Positions 54,590-63,999 of a stretch of 64,000 bases of DNA are shown here, one piece after another. The notes below the pieces were generated by a model. That model did no database searches and had not been told where the DNA came from. It saw nothing but the letters and a program-made list of their open reading frames with translations. Origin of the DNA: Vibrio proteolyticus NBRC 13287 (GTDB lineage: Bacteria > Pseudomonadota > Gammaproteobacteria > Enterobacterales > Vibrionaceae); the NCBI RefSeq assembly GCF_000467125.1, contig NZ_BATJ01000008.1, positions 124,001 through 188,000 on the forward strand, written 5' to 3'. The translations under genes and the position numbers were made by a program. Each line of letters begins with the position of its first letter. Position 1 is the first letter of the stretch.

Positions 54590-55071
54590 TGCTACACTCT
54601 ACGTATTACAAACTGCAATGGCGTTATTTTAACTCTAAGTCACTTCTTGGTGGGGTAGTAAAAAAGAGCAATTTGCTAGTTATTTTGCCATAAAAAATAA
54701 TGATGGGATTAATATCACATTTTTCTCAATACTTAGGGATTTTGTACTGATAAACATAATTGCATCTTAGTAGCTTAGGCCTGAATTGAATCTGGCTTTT
54801 TATATATAGCTGATCCAGGGAATGAACGTTTGTAGAAGCTGTCCCGCTTCATGCCCAAATTACAGGGTTCTTTACAACCGATACTTAGGATATCTGATCA
54901 CCTAAAACAGAGTGTTCCATGGTGGTAAAGGGCAACAAGGGTAAAATAATGTGTCCAGATATTTAGACAGTTCCTTTAAGTTCTATCGAAACACGTGACA
55001 ACGTCCGTATTTGTTTGAGTGTCCTTGAGCGAGGTGAGCTGACAACAAGACTAAAAATTTACCAAAGAAAA
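54590..55071. other. Non-coding stretch upstream of the toxin candidate
   Basis: About 480 bases, AT-rich near the toxin gene, without an ORF. It contains an imperfect palindrome at 54952-54969 (TGTCCAGATA-TTTAGACA, 14 of 18 symmetrical) that could be a mobile-element end or an operator. No terminator or RNA was seen apart from the tctA terminator at its end. Confidence 0.4.
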
Positions 55072-55094
55072 AGAGAAAAGGCCCCGGAGGGCCT
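55072..55094 (-). terminator. Terminator after tctA
   Basis: AGGCCC (55079-55084) and GGGCCT (55089-55094), four-base loop. On the minus strand it is followed by TTTTCTCTTTTT. Confidence 0.8.
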
Positions 55095-55098
55095 GAGT

Positions 55099-56625
55099 TT
55101 ATTGAGTTACTTTTGTGGGGTTTGACTTTAATTTGCTGATTAGTTTTACCAGTAATGGGCTACTTAAAACCAAGACGGCCAGCACGGTAAACGCCAGTGT
55201 GATAGGGCGTTCCCACAGGAAGCTCAGCTCTCCGTCGCTGATCATCAGGGCTCGGCGCAGGTTCTCTTCCATCAGGCCGCCGAGAATGAAGCCGAGTAGC
55301 AAAGGTGCGAGCGGGAAATTCGCCAGCCTCAAAGCAATGGCTCCCATGGCAATCAGCAGCATCACGAACACGTCCATAGTATTGAAAGACACCAGATACA
55401 CGCCTGTGATGGAGAAGAACAGGATCATCGGTAACAGCACTGTTCTGGGGACGGCTAACAGCTTCGAAATATACGGAATCAGTGGCAAGTTGAGGATAAC
55501 CAGCACGATGTTGCCAAAGTACATGGAGATAATCACAGACCAGAACACATCTGGGTGCTCTACAAACAGGCGGGGACCTGGCTGAATACCATAAGCAATC
55601 AGTGCTCCCAACATGATAGCCGTGGTGCCTGAACCCGGAATACCCAGAGTCAGCAATGGGACAAAAGAACCACTGGACGCAGCGTTATTGGCCGATTCCG
55701 GAGCCACCAGGCCGCGAATACTGCCTTTACCAAACTCTTCTCGTTTGTCTTTTGGTGCCAGGTTACGCTCCATACCGTAGCTGAGGAAAGCCGCAATGGT
55801 GGCACCAGCGCCCGGCAATACACCAGTGAAAAAGCCTAGGATGGAAGAGCGAATCGACACCGGTGCGACTTCTTTGACTTCTTCTTTTGTGACTTTCATG
55901 CTGCCGAGGTTACGCATTCTCTCTTGTTCGTCGTCACTGGTATCGGCAGAAGGTTTCAGGATGCCCATGAGCGTCTCGCCCAAAGCGAAGGTCGCCATGG
56001 CCAGCAACAGGAAGCTGAAACCGTCCATCAGATCGGTGAGGCCGAAGGTAAAGCGCTCAACGCCAACGCCTTTGTCGATGCCAACGGTTGACAGCATCAG
56101 GCCTAAAATGGTCATCATCCACGCTTTGAGCACTTGTCCTTTGCCAGCAAACGCTGCGACAGCCGACAGGCCAAGCAACATCAGAGCGAAGTAGTCTGAG
56201 GACTGAAAGCTGAGTGATACACTTGCCAGCGCCGGAGCGGCGACCAACAGCATGATTGCAGACAGCGTACCGCCGGTAAATGAAGAGTAAGCTGCCAGCG
56301 CGAGTGCCTTACCGGCCTGACCTTTTTGGGCCATTGGGTAACCATCAAACGCGGTAACAACGGTCGAAGAGCAACCCGGTGCGTTGATCAAAATGGAGGA
56401 GGTTGAACCACCAAACACGGCGCCATAGTAGACACCTGCCATCAGGATCAGGCCGGATGACGGGTCGAGTCCGTAGGTCACGGGTATCATCAGAGCAATC
56501 GCTGAAATCGGGCCCAGACCTGGCAACATACCAATAAATGTACCGACAAAACAACCGACTATCACCATCAGGATGTTCATCGGCATTACAGCGGTCGAAA
56601 GACCTTGCAAAATTCCATCTAACAT
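55099..56625 (-). CDS. tctA: Tripartite tricarboxylate transporter large membrane subunit
   Basis: A 508-residue TctA with 11-12 hydrophobic segments. Signature parts: MLPGLGPISAIALMIPVTYGL, GVYYGAVFGGSTSSILINAPG, and the second half TLGIPGSGTTAIMLGAL. It is the transport channel of the tricarboxylate (citrate-type) TTT system, driven by an ion gradient. Last gene of the tctC-tctB-tctA series. Confidence 0.94.
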   Translation of the reverse strand: MLDGILQGLSTAVMPMNILMVIVGCFVGTFIGMLPGLGPISAIALMIPVTYGLDPSSGLILMAGVYYGAVFGGSTSSILINAPGCSSTVVTAFDGYPMAQKGQAGKALALAAYSSFTGGTLSAIMLLVAAPALASVSLSFQSSDYFALMLLGLSAVAAFAGKGQVLKAWMMTILGLMLSTVGIDKGVGVERFTFGLTDLMDGFSFLLLAMATFALGETLMGILKPSADTSDDEQERMRNLGSMKVTKEEVKEVAPVSIRSSILGFFTGVLPGAGATIAAFLSYGMERNLAPKDKREEFGKGSIRGLVAPESANNAASSGSFVPLLTLGIPGSGTTAIMLGALIAYGIQPGPRLFVEHPDVFWSVIISMYFGNIVLVILNLPLIPYISKLLAVPRTVLLPMILFFSITGVYLVSFNTMDVFVMLLIAMGAIALRLANFPLAPLLLGFILGGLMEENLRRALMISDGELSFLWERPITLAFTVLAVLVLSSPLLVKLISKLKSNPTKVTQ

Positions 56626-56646
56626 AATCTTTATCCTTGAGTGAGG

Positions 56647-57165
56647 TTACCAGGCTGTGAAAATCAGGCCGGGCTCCAGATAAATATCTAACCCCTGAGT
56701 CAGTAACAGGTAGAACGCAATTACAAACGGAAATGACGCGCCAAACAGTATTTTCTTGTTGCGTTCGCCGAGCAGGTAAAAGCCTGCCATCAGAAACAGT
56801 CCGGTAGCGATAACAAATCCGAGGTACGTCAGGCCCACACCATACGCAGCCATTAGCACCAGAAAGGCGATCAGCAGTTTCCAGTTGAAATCGAGCACCG
56901 CGCCGCTTTGTTTGTCAGGCTGGCCAGTGATGAGTAACAAAAGCGATAAACCGATCCCGACAAATGTCAGAATAGTAGGCAGTGTGCGCGCGGTGAAGGG
57001 TTCATACTCATCGCCCGGAAAGAGGGGAATCTGATAAGTCTGATAGCCATAACACAGGCATACCAGCAAGAAGATAAGCGCTCCAACACGATCACGGCAC
57101 AGCAAATACTCCTTGCTGAACTTATTTTGGTTGAGAGAGTTCGTTGGCAGATCCGACATATCCAA
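56647..57165 (-). CDS. tctB: Tripartite tricarboxylate transporter small membrane subunit
   Basis: A 172-residue TctB with four hydrophobic helices (LLLVCLCYGYQ-like, TILTFVGIGLSLLLL). TctB supports TctA and is poorly conserved, as usual in the family. It is 21 bases from tctA and 200 from tctC. Confidence 0.9.
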   Translation of the reverse strand: MDMSDLPTNSLNQNKFSKEYLLCRDRVGALIFLLVCLCYGYQTYQIPLFPGDEYEPFTARTLPTILTFVGIGLSLLLLITGQPDKQSGAVLDFNWKLLIAFLVLMAAYGVGLTYLGFVIATGLFLMAGFYLLGERNKKILFGASFPFVIAFYLLLTQGLDIYLEPGLIFTAW

Positions 57166-57320
57166 CTCCAGTTCATTTTACAGGGGAAGAAAAAGGCCGT
57201 ACGAAGAGGGCTAACCAGTGATGTTCATGGCACGGGTTAACCAAGGTAAGTCATTGCTGCTAGTCAATTGGCTTACTTGTCTATCTTCAATAAACAAAGG
57301 AGTGTGTAATGTCTCTTGTA

Positions 57321-57360
57321 CGGCAAAACAGGATAGGGCTGGTGCAAGTCAGCCCTGTTT
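57321..57360 (-). promoter_or_regulatory. Hairpin between tctC and tctB
   Basis: AGGGCTG (57335-57341) pairs with CAGCCCT (57350-57356), eight-base loop, with further AAACA/TGTTT pairing around. Such structures after a binding-protein gene often raise its expression over the membrane subunits. Confidence 0.6.
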
Positions 57361-57364
57361 AGGA

Positions 57365-58336
57365 TTACTGAATAAAGCCGAGCTCGCGCATCAGGTCGCC
57401 CATTTGTTTCTCCTGATCTTCCAGGAAGGCGTAGAAGTCTTTATCCGCTTTGTAGTTGTCAATCCAACCGTTGCGGTCACGGACGACTTTCCACTCGTCG
57501 GTTTTGTACATCTTGGTCAGTGCAGCGTTCCACTCGTTAATTTTCTCCTGGCTGGCACCCGGAGCGGCAAAGAATCCGCGCCAGTTTGCAAACACGGTTG
57601 GGTTGCCATATTCCGCCAGAGTTGGGATGTTTGGCGCGGCCTCAATACGCTTTGGTGCCGTTATCGCCAGCACTTTCACCTGACCGGATTTCGACATTTC
57701 CAAAACCTCGCCGAGGCCAGTAGAGAGCAGTTGTGTCTCGCCAGATAGCAGGGCTGCCATCGCTTTACCGCCTGCATCGTAGGCAATGTAACGCACGCTT
57801 TTCGGCTCAAAACCTTCGCCTTTGAACGCAGCCGCAACAACCAGATGATCCATGCTGCCTCGGGCTGAGCCACCGGCAACCTTCACTTTACGAGGGTTGT
57901 CTTTGAATGCTTTGACAACATCTTCCCATGTCGCGTAAGGGGAGTCTGGAGTTGTGACAATCGCGCCATAATCGGCAACCGTCGCCGCGACAGGCGTTAA
58001 ATCACGAAAAGATTGTGGGAAAATACCGCTGAGCGAGCGTACGACGATCGGAGTCGAGTTCACCATTAGGGTGTCTTCCTGACGTTGGGCGGTTTCGATT
58101 AGGTGTGCAATGGCTTTACCGCCGCCGCCGCCAGATAAGTTCTGGAAGGAGACATTTTCAACGATGTCTTCTTTCACCAACACATCACCAGTACCGCGGG
58201 CAGTCATATCCCAACCACCACCAGCGCCCCCAGGGATCAGAAAGTGGATTTTTTCGAGATCAGCAGCAAAAGTGTTTACCGAAAAGGAGGCTGCAATGAT
58301 CGAAGCGGCCAGAGTAGGTTTGAAGAATTTAAACAT
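57365..58336 (-). CDS. tctC: Tripartite tricarboxylate transporter substrate-binding protein
   Basis: A 323-residue TctC with signal peptide (ASIIAASFSVNTFAA), then the family-typical FLIPGGAGGGWDMTARG, and SARGSMDHLVV-type regions. It binds tricarboxylates in the periplasm and delivers them to TctAB. AAGGA precedes the ATG at 58336; the GTG at 58342 is less likely. The regulatory TctDE pair is not in the window. First gene of the operon. Confidence 0.93.
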   Translation of the reverse strand: MFKFFKPTLAASIIAASFSVNTFAADLEKIHFLIPGGAGGGWDMTARGTGDVLVKEDIVENVSFQNLSGGGGGKAIAHLIETAQRQEDTLMVNSTPIVVRSLSGIFPQSFRDLTPVAATVADYGAIVTTPDSPYATWEDVVKAFKDNPRKVKVAGGSARGSMDHLVVAAAFKGEGFEPKSVRYIAYDAGGKAMAALLSGETQLLSTGLGEVLEMSKSGQVKVLAITAPKRIEAAPNIPTLAEYGNPTVFANWRGFFAAPGASQEKINEWNAALTKMYKTDEWKVVRDRNGWIDNYKADKDFYAFLEDQEKQMGDLMRELGFIQ

Positions 58337-58357
58337 GTTCACGTTCCTTATGTAGGC

Positions 58358-58380
58358 ACATCAAATTCATGATCTGATGT
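58358..58380. promoter_or_regulatory. Inverted repeat upstream of tctC
   Basis: ACATCA-N11-TGATGT, 20-45 bases ahead of the tctC ATG. Further up, GTGTTAACAC at 58446-58455 is a perfect palindrome. Either may bind a regulator; unproven. Confidence 0.35.
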
Positions 58381-58489
58381 TTATAGTTATCTATTTCTCT
58401 TAGAGCGCAGGAGTGTGTGCAAAAAGATAGATTAAGGTTACGAACGTGTTAACACTTTGTCTCTAAAGCGAAGATAAAAAGAATATTGG

Positions 58490-59290
58490 TCATATTGATG
58501 CATTTTGTTCATTCTGTTCACGGCGGGTTGTTCGACCATGTTCAGCTTCCTGCTGGATATTTCTCAACTGGTTGACCAAGAGTTGATGGTAGCGGCTTGG
58601 GAGAAGAGGGGGATCTGGTTTCCATCCCTCAGCCGCCGCTTGATAAATCGTGCGGCCGCGGAAGGGATGCTGATGCATCAAGGTGGCAAAGGTCAATGCG
58701 AGTGCGACCCAGTCACTTGTCGGTGTCAGTGGCATGCCTCTGAGTTGCTCGGCGCTGGCATAAAGCGGCGTTAGTTCGCGCACAGAATTCATGGATATTG
58801 GGTGAGATACCTCAATGACACAACCGAAATCGATGAGGCTGGCACGCTGGGTATGAGGATCGAAGAGAAGGTTAGCGGGTTTGATGTCGGCATGGATAAA
58901 TCCAGACAGATGTAGTTGATGCAAGATGGATTCGAAAGCCCCGAGCATACTCAGCCAGTCGTCAGAACGGTTGGGTTGATACCGGTTGAGCGTCACACCG
59001 GGCAAACGTGTACACAAAAGGTAGTCCATTTCTCGAAAACGAGCGTACTCGAGATACTCTGGCCAGTGGTTTGCTGCGTGATTTTTTAGAAACCTCGCCT
59101 CATTCATCAGCGCCTGACGTTGATGCGTAAAGCGGGCCGTTTTGAGTATCGCGTTGCCCCCGCTACTCCTGCGGACATGGGCGACGTGTGGGTTAATTGG
59201 TTTAATCAGAGTACAGCCGAGGTGGCGCAACAGAGGCCGAATCTCTTCATTTGTTATCCACGCTGCAGCGCAGGGTTTCGCTGTCGTCAT
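58490..59290 (-). CDS. T6SS-linked Ser/Thr protein kinase (PpkA-like, short)
   Basis: A 266-residue protein kinase of the Hanks type. The catalytic loop HADIKPANLLF and the metal-binding IDFG motif are present; the ATP-binding glycine loop is weak and Lys in AILKTAR acts as the invariant lysine. Residues ASAEQLRGMPL fit the activation segment/APE region. It overlaps the tssM stop by four bases (ATGA), which ties it to the T6SS operon, where threonine phosphorylation (PpkA-PppA type) controls firing. No C-terminal sensor or FHA domain. Confidence 0.88.
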   Translation of the reverse strand: MTTAKPCAAAWITNEEIRPLLRHLGCTLIKPINPHVAHVRRSSGGNAILKTARFTHQRQALMNEARFLKNHAANHWPEYLEYARFREMDYLLCTRLPGVTLNRYQPNRSDDWLSMLGAFESILHQLHLSGFIHADIKPANLLFDPHTQRASLIDFGCVIEVSHPISMNSVRELTPLYASAEQLRGMPLTPTSDWVALALTFATLMHQHPFRGRTIYQAAAEGWKPDPPLLPSRYHQLLVNQLRNIQQEAEHGRTTRREQNEQNASI

Positions 59291-62200
59291 AAACTACCGG
59301 GCAACGAAAATGCGGAGAAAAAGCCGGGGACAAACGGGTTGTTTTGACCTTGCGTTTTGATGGTCAGTTTCACGCTGCTGTCGCCGTAATCGAACTCAAT
59401 TTGTGTGTTTTGCGCGCTGGTGTTGGTGACTCTGGGCTCAATCAGCCGGAACCAGTTCCAGTTGCCAGCGTAATTCGCTTTCGCTACGTACGCACTCTGA
59501 GCTTTGAGTGCGACGTCCAGTTTATCTTCTGTCTGGGCATCGCCCAGCCAATTGTACTGAGTCCACAATGCTGGGCCATGACGGTAGGTGAACAGCGGTT
59601 TTTCTGAGGAAATAGAGAACTCGGTTAAATCGGATGACATGGCGACCGCTTTCACTTGGAATTGCACTGAAACCTTGGTGGGGTCATTGATGAACAGCGC
59701 CTGGCGAATGTCCTTAGCTTTGCTCAGCATTTGCCATACCTGAGGGTCGAGTGCCAGTCCGCTGTCGGGCAGTAAACCCGGTAAGTATGGGCTGCTATCG
59801 GGAGTCGAAGCAGTGAAGGTTTTGAGCATAGCGTTGTGATAAGTGTCCAAGGTGCCGTTGGTCATAAAAAAGGCTTTAACGTCAGCGATACTGGCATCGC
59901 GGTCGGATTGCGTATCAAAGGGATAAAATGCGGCCAGTGTCTGTTGATAAGGCTGAAACACTTGTTCGCGCCACGTCGTATTGAGGTAGTCATGGGCCAA
60001 TGACATCACCATGTCATTGCTCTGTTTCGTTATCCGGCTCAACAGGCTTTGCAACAGAGTGTCTGAGCTTGGTGACGCAGAGGCTAATGTCGTGATTGGA
60101 TTGTCGGCTTTCAGTGAGGCTGCAAGTGTTTGGAACGCCAGCTTTTGTGGCTCTTTACTCTGATAAAACTGTTTCAACCAGGTTTGGGCTGAGGCTAAAT
60201 CGGCCATCACCATGTCGAGTGGTTTCTGGTTTTGCTCGTTGGTGGTCAGCAAATCATGGTAAGCCTGAAAACTCAAGGTGATCTGGCGAGCTGACTCTTT
60301 TTTATCCGCATCAATATTCAGCTCTGGTTGCACGTTGTCTTTGCCGTCTTTGGGGGCCGAAACACTCAGCTCGACGGAGGTGTATTTGTTGAGCAGTGTG
60401 TACAGGTTGCTGAGTGGGTTGTCTGACGCATCGGACAGTAAAGTCAGTGTGCGATTGAGCTCTTCAGCGTTGGTGATCGGCACCAGCTCTATCTGACGGG
60501 TAAAGTTGCGCCAGTAATTGATGTAATCGTTTTGATACTTGAGCTTGAGATCCCGACTGATGCGATAAAGTTCGGCGGCACTGGGCGTATTGCCTGCAAC
60601 TCCTTCGTACGCCTGCAACGCATCTTTGATGATTGGTGATGTTACCGACAAGTCCAATTCATTAAATCCAGCAGGCGTATACAGGTAGGGCACCATGTAG
60701 CCTACATAGTCCGGTGCAAAGTTGAACAGGCTGGAAAAACGGCTACCTAACTCTTTACGCACGTCGATGCGTTTGTCGTGATGTGCGTTGAGAATATGTT
60801 GATACAGCAGATTTTCAATGCCGCTCTGACTGATCACTTTTTTGGCCAGTGTTTCCAGCTCGTAGTTCACTTTGACCGGCACCATCTGTTGAGCGAAGAC
60901 ATCATCAAGCAGGCGGTCAAGTTGGGCGATATTAATGCTGTCGGCTTCGCCCTGATCCTGCAGTGTCCGGACAAAATAGGTTTTCAGCTCTTCGATATTG
61001 GAGCGCTGCTTATCAAACAGCATCCGGTAGTTGTTCAGCAAGGCCAGTGTCTGAGATTGATCTTCCAGATTTACGTAGACAAACAAGTCTTTTTCCAGTG
61101 TGTTTTCCATGGATGGTATTAACACTTGACGTAACTCATTAAAGTAAGCCTGCTCGACGGCAGGTTTGATGGTCGCACTGGGTAAAAACGGTAAGTTGAA
61201 CCATGGCTCAGGCTGTTTATACAGCGCATAAATGCTGTGCAGCGCGTAAAGGTTGGGGATATTGTCTGCCATGTTTTCAACGTTATAAGGTGAGGCTGCG
61301 ATCGCTTCCTTATAGCTCTCCAACATATTGTCTGCCCGCGCTTCCCGTTGACTTTGATAATCAAAATCCAGTTTGATCACCAACAGAATAAAGCCAAATA
61401 GCGCGAGCCAAAACACGGTATACGCAGATTGGCTAAGCCAGAGCATGTTTTCTTTGCGGCGGTTGACACCCACCAGTTGCTGCTCATTTAAAATCACGTG
61501 TGACATCAGGTTTTGTGCGAACAAGCTCTGCGTGACTGGTAACTGAACTTGTCGGAGATAGGCATCGCTGCCGAGAGACTGGTTAACTGTCGCTGCAAGT
61601 AAATCTGACTGCATGCCTTCTTTGCCATGATGGGTAAAGTAGAAGCCGCGGAACTGAAGCGCGTCGGTCAGTTGCTCGCCCCGGTACAAACGTTGCAGAA
61701 ACAGCCACAGCTTTTGTTTGAGCAGACCAAGTTGGAAAGGGGCGCTACCAATGGCATTTCGGTAATCCTGATTTAACTGGTTGGCCATGGCACTGCTGCT
61801 GTGCGCGATAAGCTGGCTGATCAGATGATCGAACTCGTCATTGAACCAATTGGCGTCAATACCGCCGTGTTTTCTGTATGGCATCGTGGCGCCAAAAACG
61901 TCGTCACGCCGAGCTTCTTCAAATCCGGAGAAAAACTGACAGAAATCGGCGATGCCTCCCATGGCGGTGATCAGATTATAAACCGGCAGGCTGAGACCAA
62001 ATTGCTGGTTATACGCTTTGATTAGACCGGCGACTTCGTCAGCTTGTTGTTCTATTTGCTCATTGCTATTAATCAACTGAGTGACGTCCGTTGTGACCAA
62101 CAGACCGTTGACAGCTTGTCGCGGCCGCCATTTCATCAGTTGTTTACAAAGTGTTCGGATATAGTCCGGGTGTTGGTCATCTGCCCGGCTGATTGAGATC

Positions 62201-62679
62201 AGAATCGAGTGTTCGCTCTGCCAGAAAAGAATCGGAAACTCGATATCATTACCAAAATCATCCACTTTGTAAGCGTCGTAACCCATCTGGGTAATGATTG
62301 GCTTATCAGATTCCATGTCGGCACTGAGCAACAGATAGACAGGTAAATCATATCGGCTGCTGAGACGTTTTTTGCTTCTCTGGCTTTTCAACATTCGTTG
62401 GAAATGTTCGGCAAGTCGTCGCTGACGCTGACGAATAACCGCCAGTGCTTCCTTATCCGCGTCTTCCTGACCAGACTGGCGACGCTGCAACCCCCAGTAA
62501 ACGAGCCCTGCAATGAGCAACGCCAGAGTAAGGCTGACAGCCGCGGATATTCTCCAGTCTGCGTACATGCGGGTGAACCAGGTCAGAGTCAGACCGAGGA
62601 TGACAACGATCAGCGCCGTCAGTATGGCGAACAGGATGTTTCGGCGTTGCTTTGAAGCGGTGGATTCCACGGATGTCAT
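59287..62679 (-). CDS. tssM: T6SS inner-membrane protein TssM (IcmF/VasK family)
   Basis: A 1130-residue IcmF-like protein, size as in VasK. Two helices at ~residues 15-37 and 44-64, cytoplasmic part to ~425, third helix LWLSQSAYTVFWLALFGFILL (~427-447), then a ~680-residue periplasmic domain. Where most TssM proteins have a Walker A (GxxGxGK) this one reads VYLLLSADMESDKPI, so the P-loop is lost. It joins TssL and the TssJ ring into the membrane complex of the T6SS. Overlaps tssL by one base and the kinase by four. Confidence 0.93.
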   Translation of the reverse strand: MTSVESTASKQRRNILFAILTALIVVILGLTLTWFTRMYADWRISAAVSLTLALLIAGLVYWGLQRRQSGQEDADKEALAVIRQRQRRLAEHFQRMLKSQRSKKRLSSRYDLPVYLLLSADMESDKPIITQMGYDAYKVDDFGNDIEFPILFWQSEHSILISISRADDQHPDYIRTLCKQLMKWRPRQAVNGLLVTTDVTQLINSNEQIEQQADEVAGLIKAYNQQFGLSLPVYNLITAMGGIADFCQFFSGFEEARRDDVFGATMPYRKHGGIDANWFNDEFDHLISQLIAHSSSAMANQLNQDYRNAIGSAPFQLGLLKQKLWLFLQRLYRGEQLTDALQFRGFYFTHHGKEGMQSDLLAATVNQSLGSDAYLRQVQLPVTQSLFAQNLMSHVILNEQQLVGVNRRKENMLWLSQSAYTVFWLALFGFILLVIKLDFDYQSQREARADNMLESYKEAIAASPYNVENMADNIPNLYALHSIYALYKQPEPWFNLPFLPSATIKPAVEQAYFNELRQVLIPSMENTLEKDLFVYVNLEDQSQTLALLNNYRMLFDKQRSNIEELKTYFVRTLQDQGEADSINIAQLDRLLDDVFAQQMVPVKVNYELETLAKKVISQSGIENLLYQHILNAHHDKRIDVRKELGSRFSSLFNFAPDYVGYMVPYLYTPAGFNELDLSVTSPIIKDALQAYEGVAGNTPSAAELYRISRDLKLKYQNDYINYWRNFTRQIELVPITNAEELNRTLTLLSDASDNPLSNLYTLLNKYTSVELSVSAPKDGKDNVQPELNIDADKKESARQITLSFQAYHDLLTTNEQNQKPLDMVMADLASAQTWLKQFYQSKEPQKLAFQTLAASLKADNPITTLASASPSSDTLLQSLLSRITKQSNDMVMSLAHDYLNTTWREQVFQPYQQTLAAFYPFDTQSDRDASIADVKAFFMTNGTLDTYHNAMLKTFTASTPDSSPYLPGLLPDSGLALDPQVWQMLSKAKDIRQALFINDPTKVSVQFQVKAVAMSSDLTEFSISSEKPLFTYRHGPALWTQYNWLGDAQTEDKLDVALKAQSAYVAKANYAGNWNWFRLIEPRVTNTSAQNTQIEFDYGDSSVKLTIKTQGQNNPFVPGFFSAFSLPGSL

Positions 62680-63875
62680 TATTGGCTTCCTTGCTTACGT
62701 GCTGTCTCACCGAGACCTTGCACAATGATGGCGTTAATGTTGTCTTTATCTTTAAACCAGGCCTGAATCGTTTGCGCTTGCTGGGATGATGTAGTGCGGA
62801 TAATCACTCGGAAATACGCCTTGTATTTGTCGACAACAGGCTCGTAAGAATTGGGCGATAGAGTGCTGATAAAACGAGTTGCGTTCTTTTCAGTGCTGAA
62901 GGTGGCCAGTTGAACCAACCAGTCAGAGTGGCTGGTGGCGATTGATAAGGGAGGCGTTGTGTTGACCAACTCCACTTTACTGGCTTTGGCAGGAGGCTGC
63001 GCCAGATCACTGTCTGAACTGATGAAAACGATGTCGTTGACTTCTCCGGACAGAACATACCGCTGGCTATAGTCTGGTAGGTTCTGGAAGTCCCGGGCAC
63101 GATGAGGCAAGGTCTTGTTATACCAAAAGTAGGTAAAACCGACGCTAGTGGCGATCAAGCAGACAAAGAAAATGGTGGTGACAAGGTAACGTTTTCTTCG
63201 TGTTGGTTTACGGCATTTCGGCAGATTCGTCTTGGTGTGGCAGTAGAGCGCACCAGACTGACGGTACTGACTGATGAGTTGCTCCAACTGATGAATAACG
63301 CGCTTTAACTGATCTGAACCAGCTTCACGGTACTGCCCCCTAAAGCCGATATTGAGAAACAGATAGATGACCTCCAATAAGTCGATCAGTTTGTGGGGTT
63401 GGCGCATGGCTTTTTCTGTCACGGTAAAAAACAGCTCACCGCCATTTCGCATGCCGAACAGTTCACTGAGCAGGGTTTTGTTCTCCCAACTACGTTGCTC
63501 TCCCCACTCAGTGTAAATAATGAACTCATCCAAAACGACGGCATATAAAAAGCACAACTTGTCGATCACCGCTATCGGGTAGGTGAGCTCGGCACCTTTC
63601 GCTTTTAGCTCATTAATTTGGCTTACCAATTCCTCGCGCAGTACATGGATATCATCCGGCTCGGGCATGGTGCTGACTTTCAGAGCGATAGTAAGCAGTT
63701 CAGCGCTGATATTAATGAGCTGATTTTCTGCTTTGTCAAAATGGCGCAGGAACTCAAGCTGACTGGTTGAGGTTTTGATTCTGACCATCTCTGGTCCAGC
63801 CGCCTCATTGTTGAGGTCGACGACGCTTTGTTGTTTGGTGTCCCAAACCAGAGTTTCTTCATCCAGATAATTCAT
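62679..63875 (-). CDS. tssL: T6SS inner-membrane protein TssL with C-terminal SPOR domain
   Basis: A 398-residue DotU/TssL. The cytoplasmic domain (residues 35-205) has the typical LCFLYAVVLDEFI and FRGQYRE motifs. A single transmembrane helix is at ~230-252. The periplasmic tail (316-390) matches a SPOR domain (SDWLVQLATFSTEKNATRF...IIR), which binds denuded peptidoglycan. Other TssL proteins carry OmpA-like domains for the same murein anchoring. Overlaps tssM by one base and is five bases after tssK. Confidence 0.92.
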   Translation of the reverse strand: MNYLDEETLVWDTKQQSVVDLNNEAAGPEMVRIKTSTSQLEFLRHFDKAENQLINISAELLTIALKVSTMPEPDDIHVLREELVSQINELKAKGAELTYPIAVIDKLCFLYAVVLDEFIIYTEWGEQRSWENKTLLSELFGMRNGGELFFTVTEKAMRQPHKLIDLLEVIYLFLNIGFRGQYREAGSDQLKRVIHQLEQLISQYRQSGALYCHTKTNLPKCRKPTRRKRYLVTTIFFVCLIATSVGFTYFWYNKTLPHRARDFQNLPDYSQRYVLSGEVNDIVFISSDSDLAQPPAKASKVELVNTTPPLSIATSHSDWLVQLATFSTEKNATRFISTLSPNSYEPVVDKYKAYFRVIIRTTSSQQAQTIQAWFKDKDNINAIIVQGLGETARKQGSQ

Positions 63876-63879
63876 TGCA

Positions 63880-63999
63880 CTACCTCAACGCGTACAGCAC
63901 CACATCCAGGTCTGGAATTCGTGCATCGACATGAAGCGCCAGCGCGTCTCGTGTCTCCAGCATGTCCAGCCAGCTTCTGTCCGTGGTGTCGATTTCAAA
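63880..63999 (-). CDS. tssK: T6SS baseplate protein TssK, C-terminal 39 residues
   Basis: The end of an ORF that continues beyond the right edge: FEIDTTDRSWLDMLETRDA, then ALHVDARIPDLDVVLYALR. The pattern, and its place directly before tssL, match the C-terminus of TssK (T6SS baseplate-trans-envelope linker). The stop is at 63880-63882. Confidence 0.85.
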   Translation of the reverse strand, partial: FEIDTTDRSWLDMLETRDALALHVDARIPDLDVVLYALR

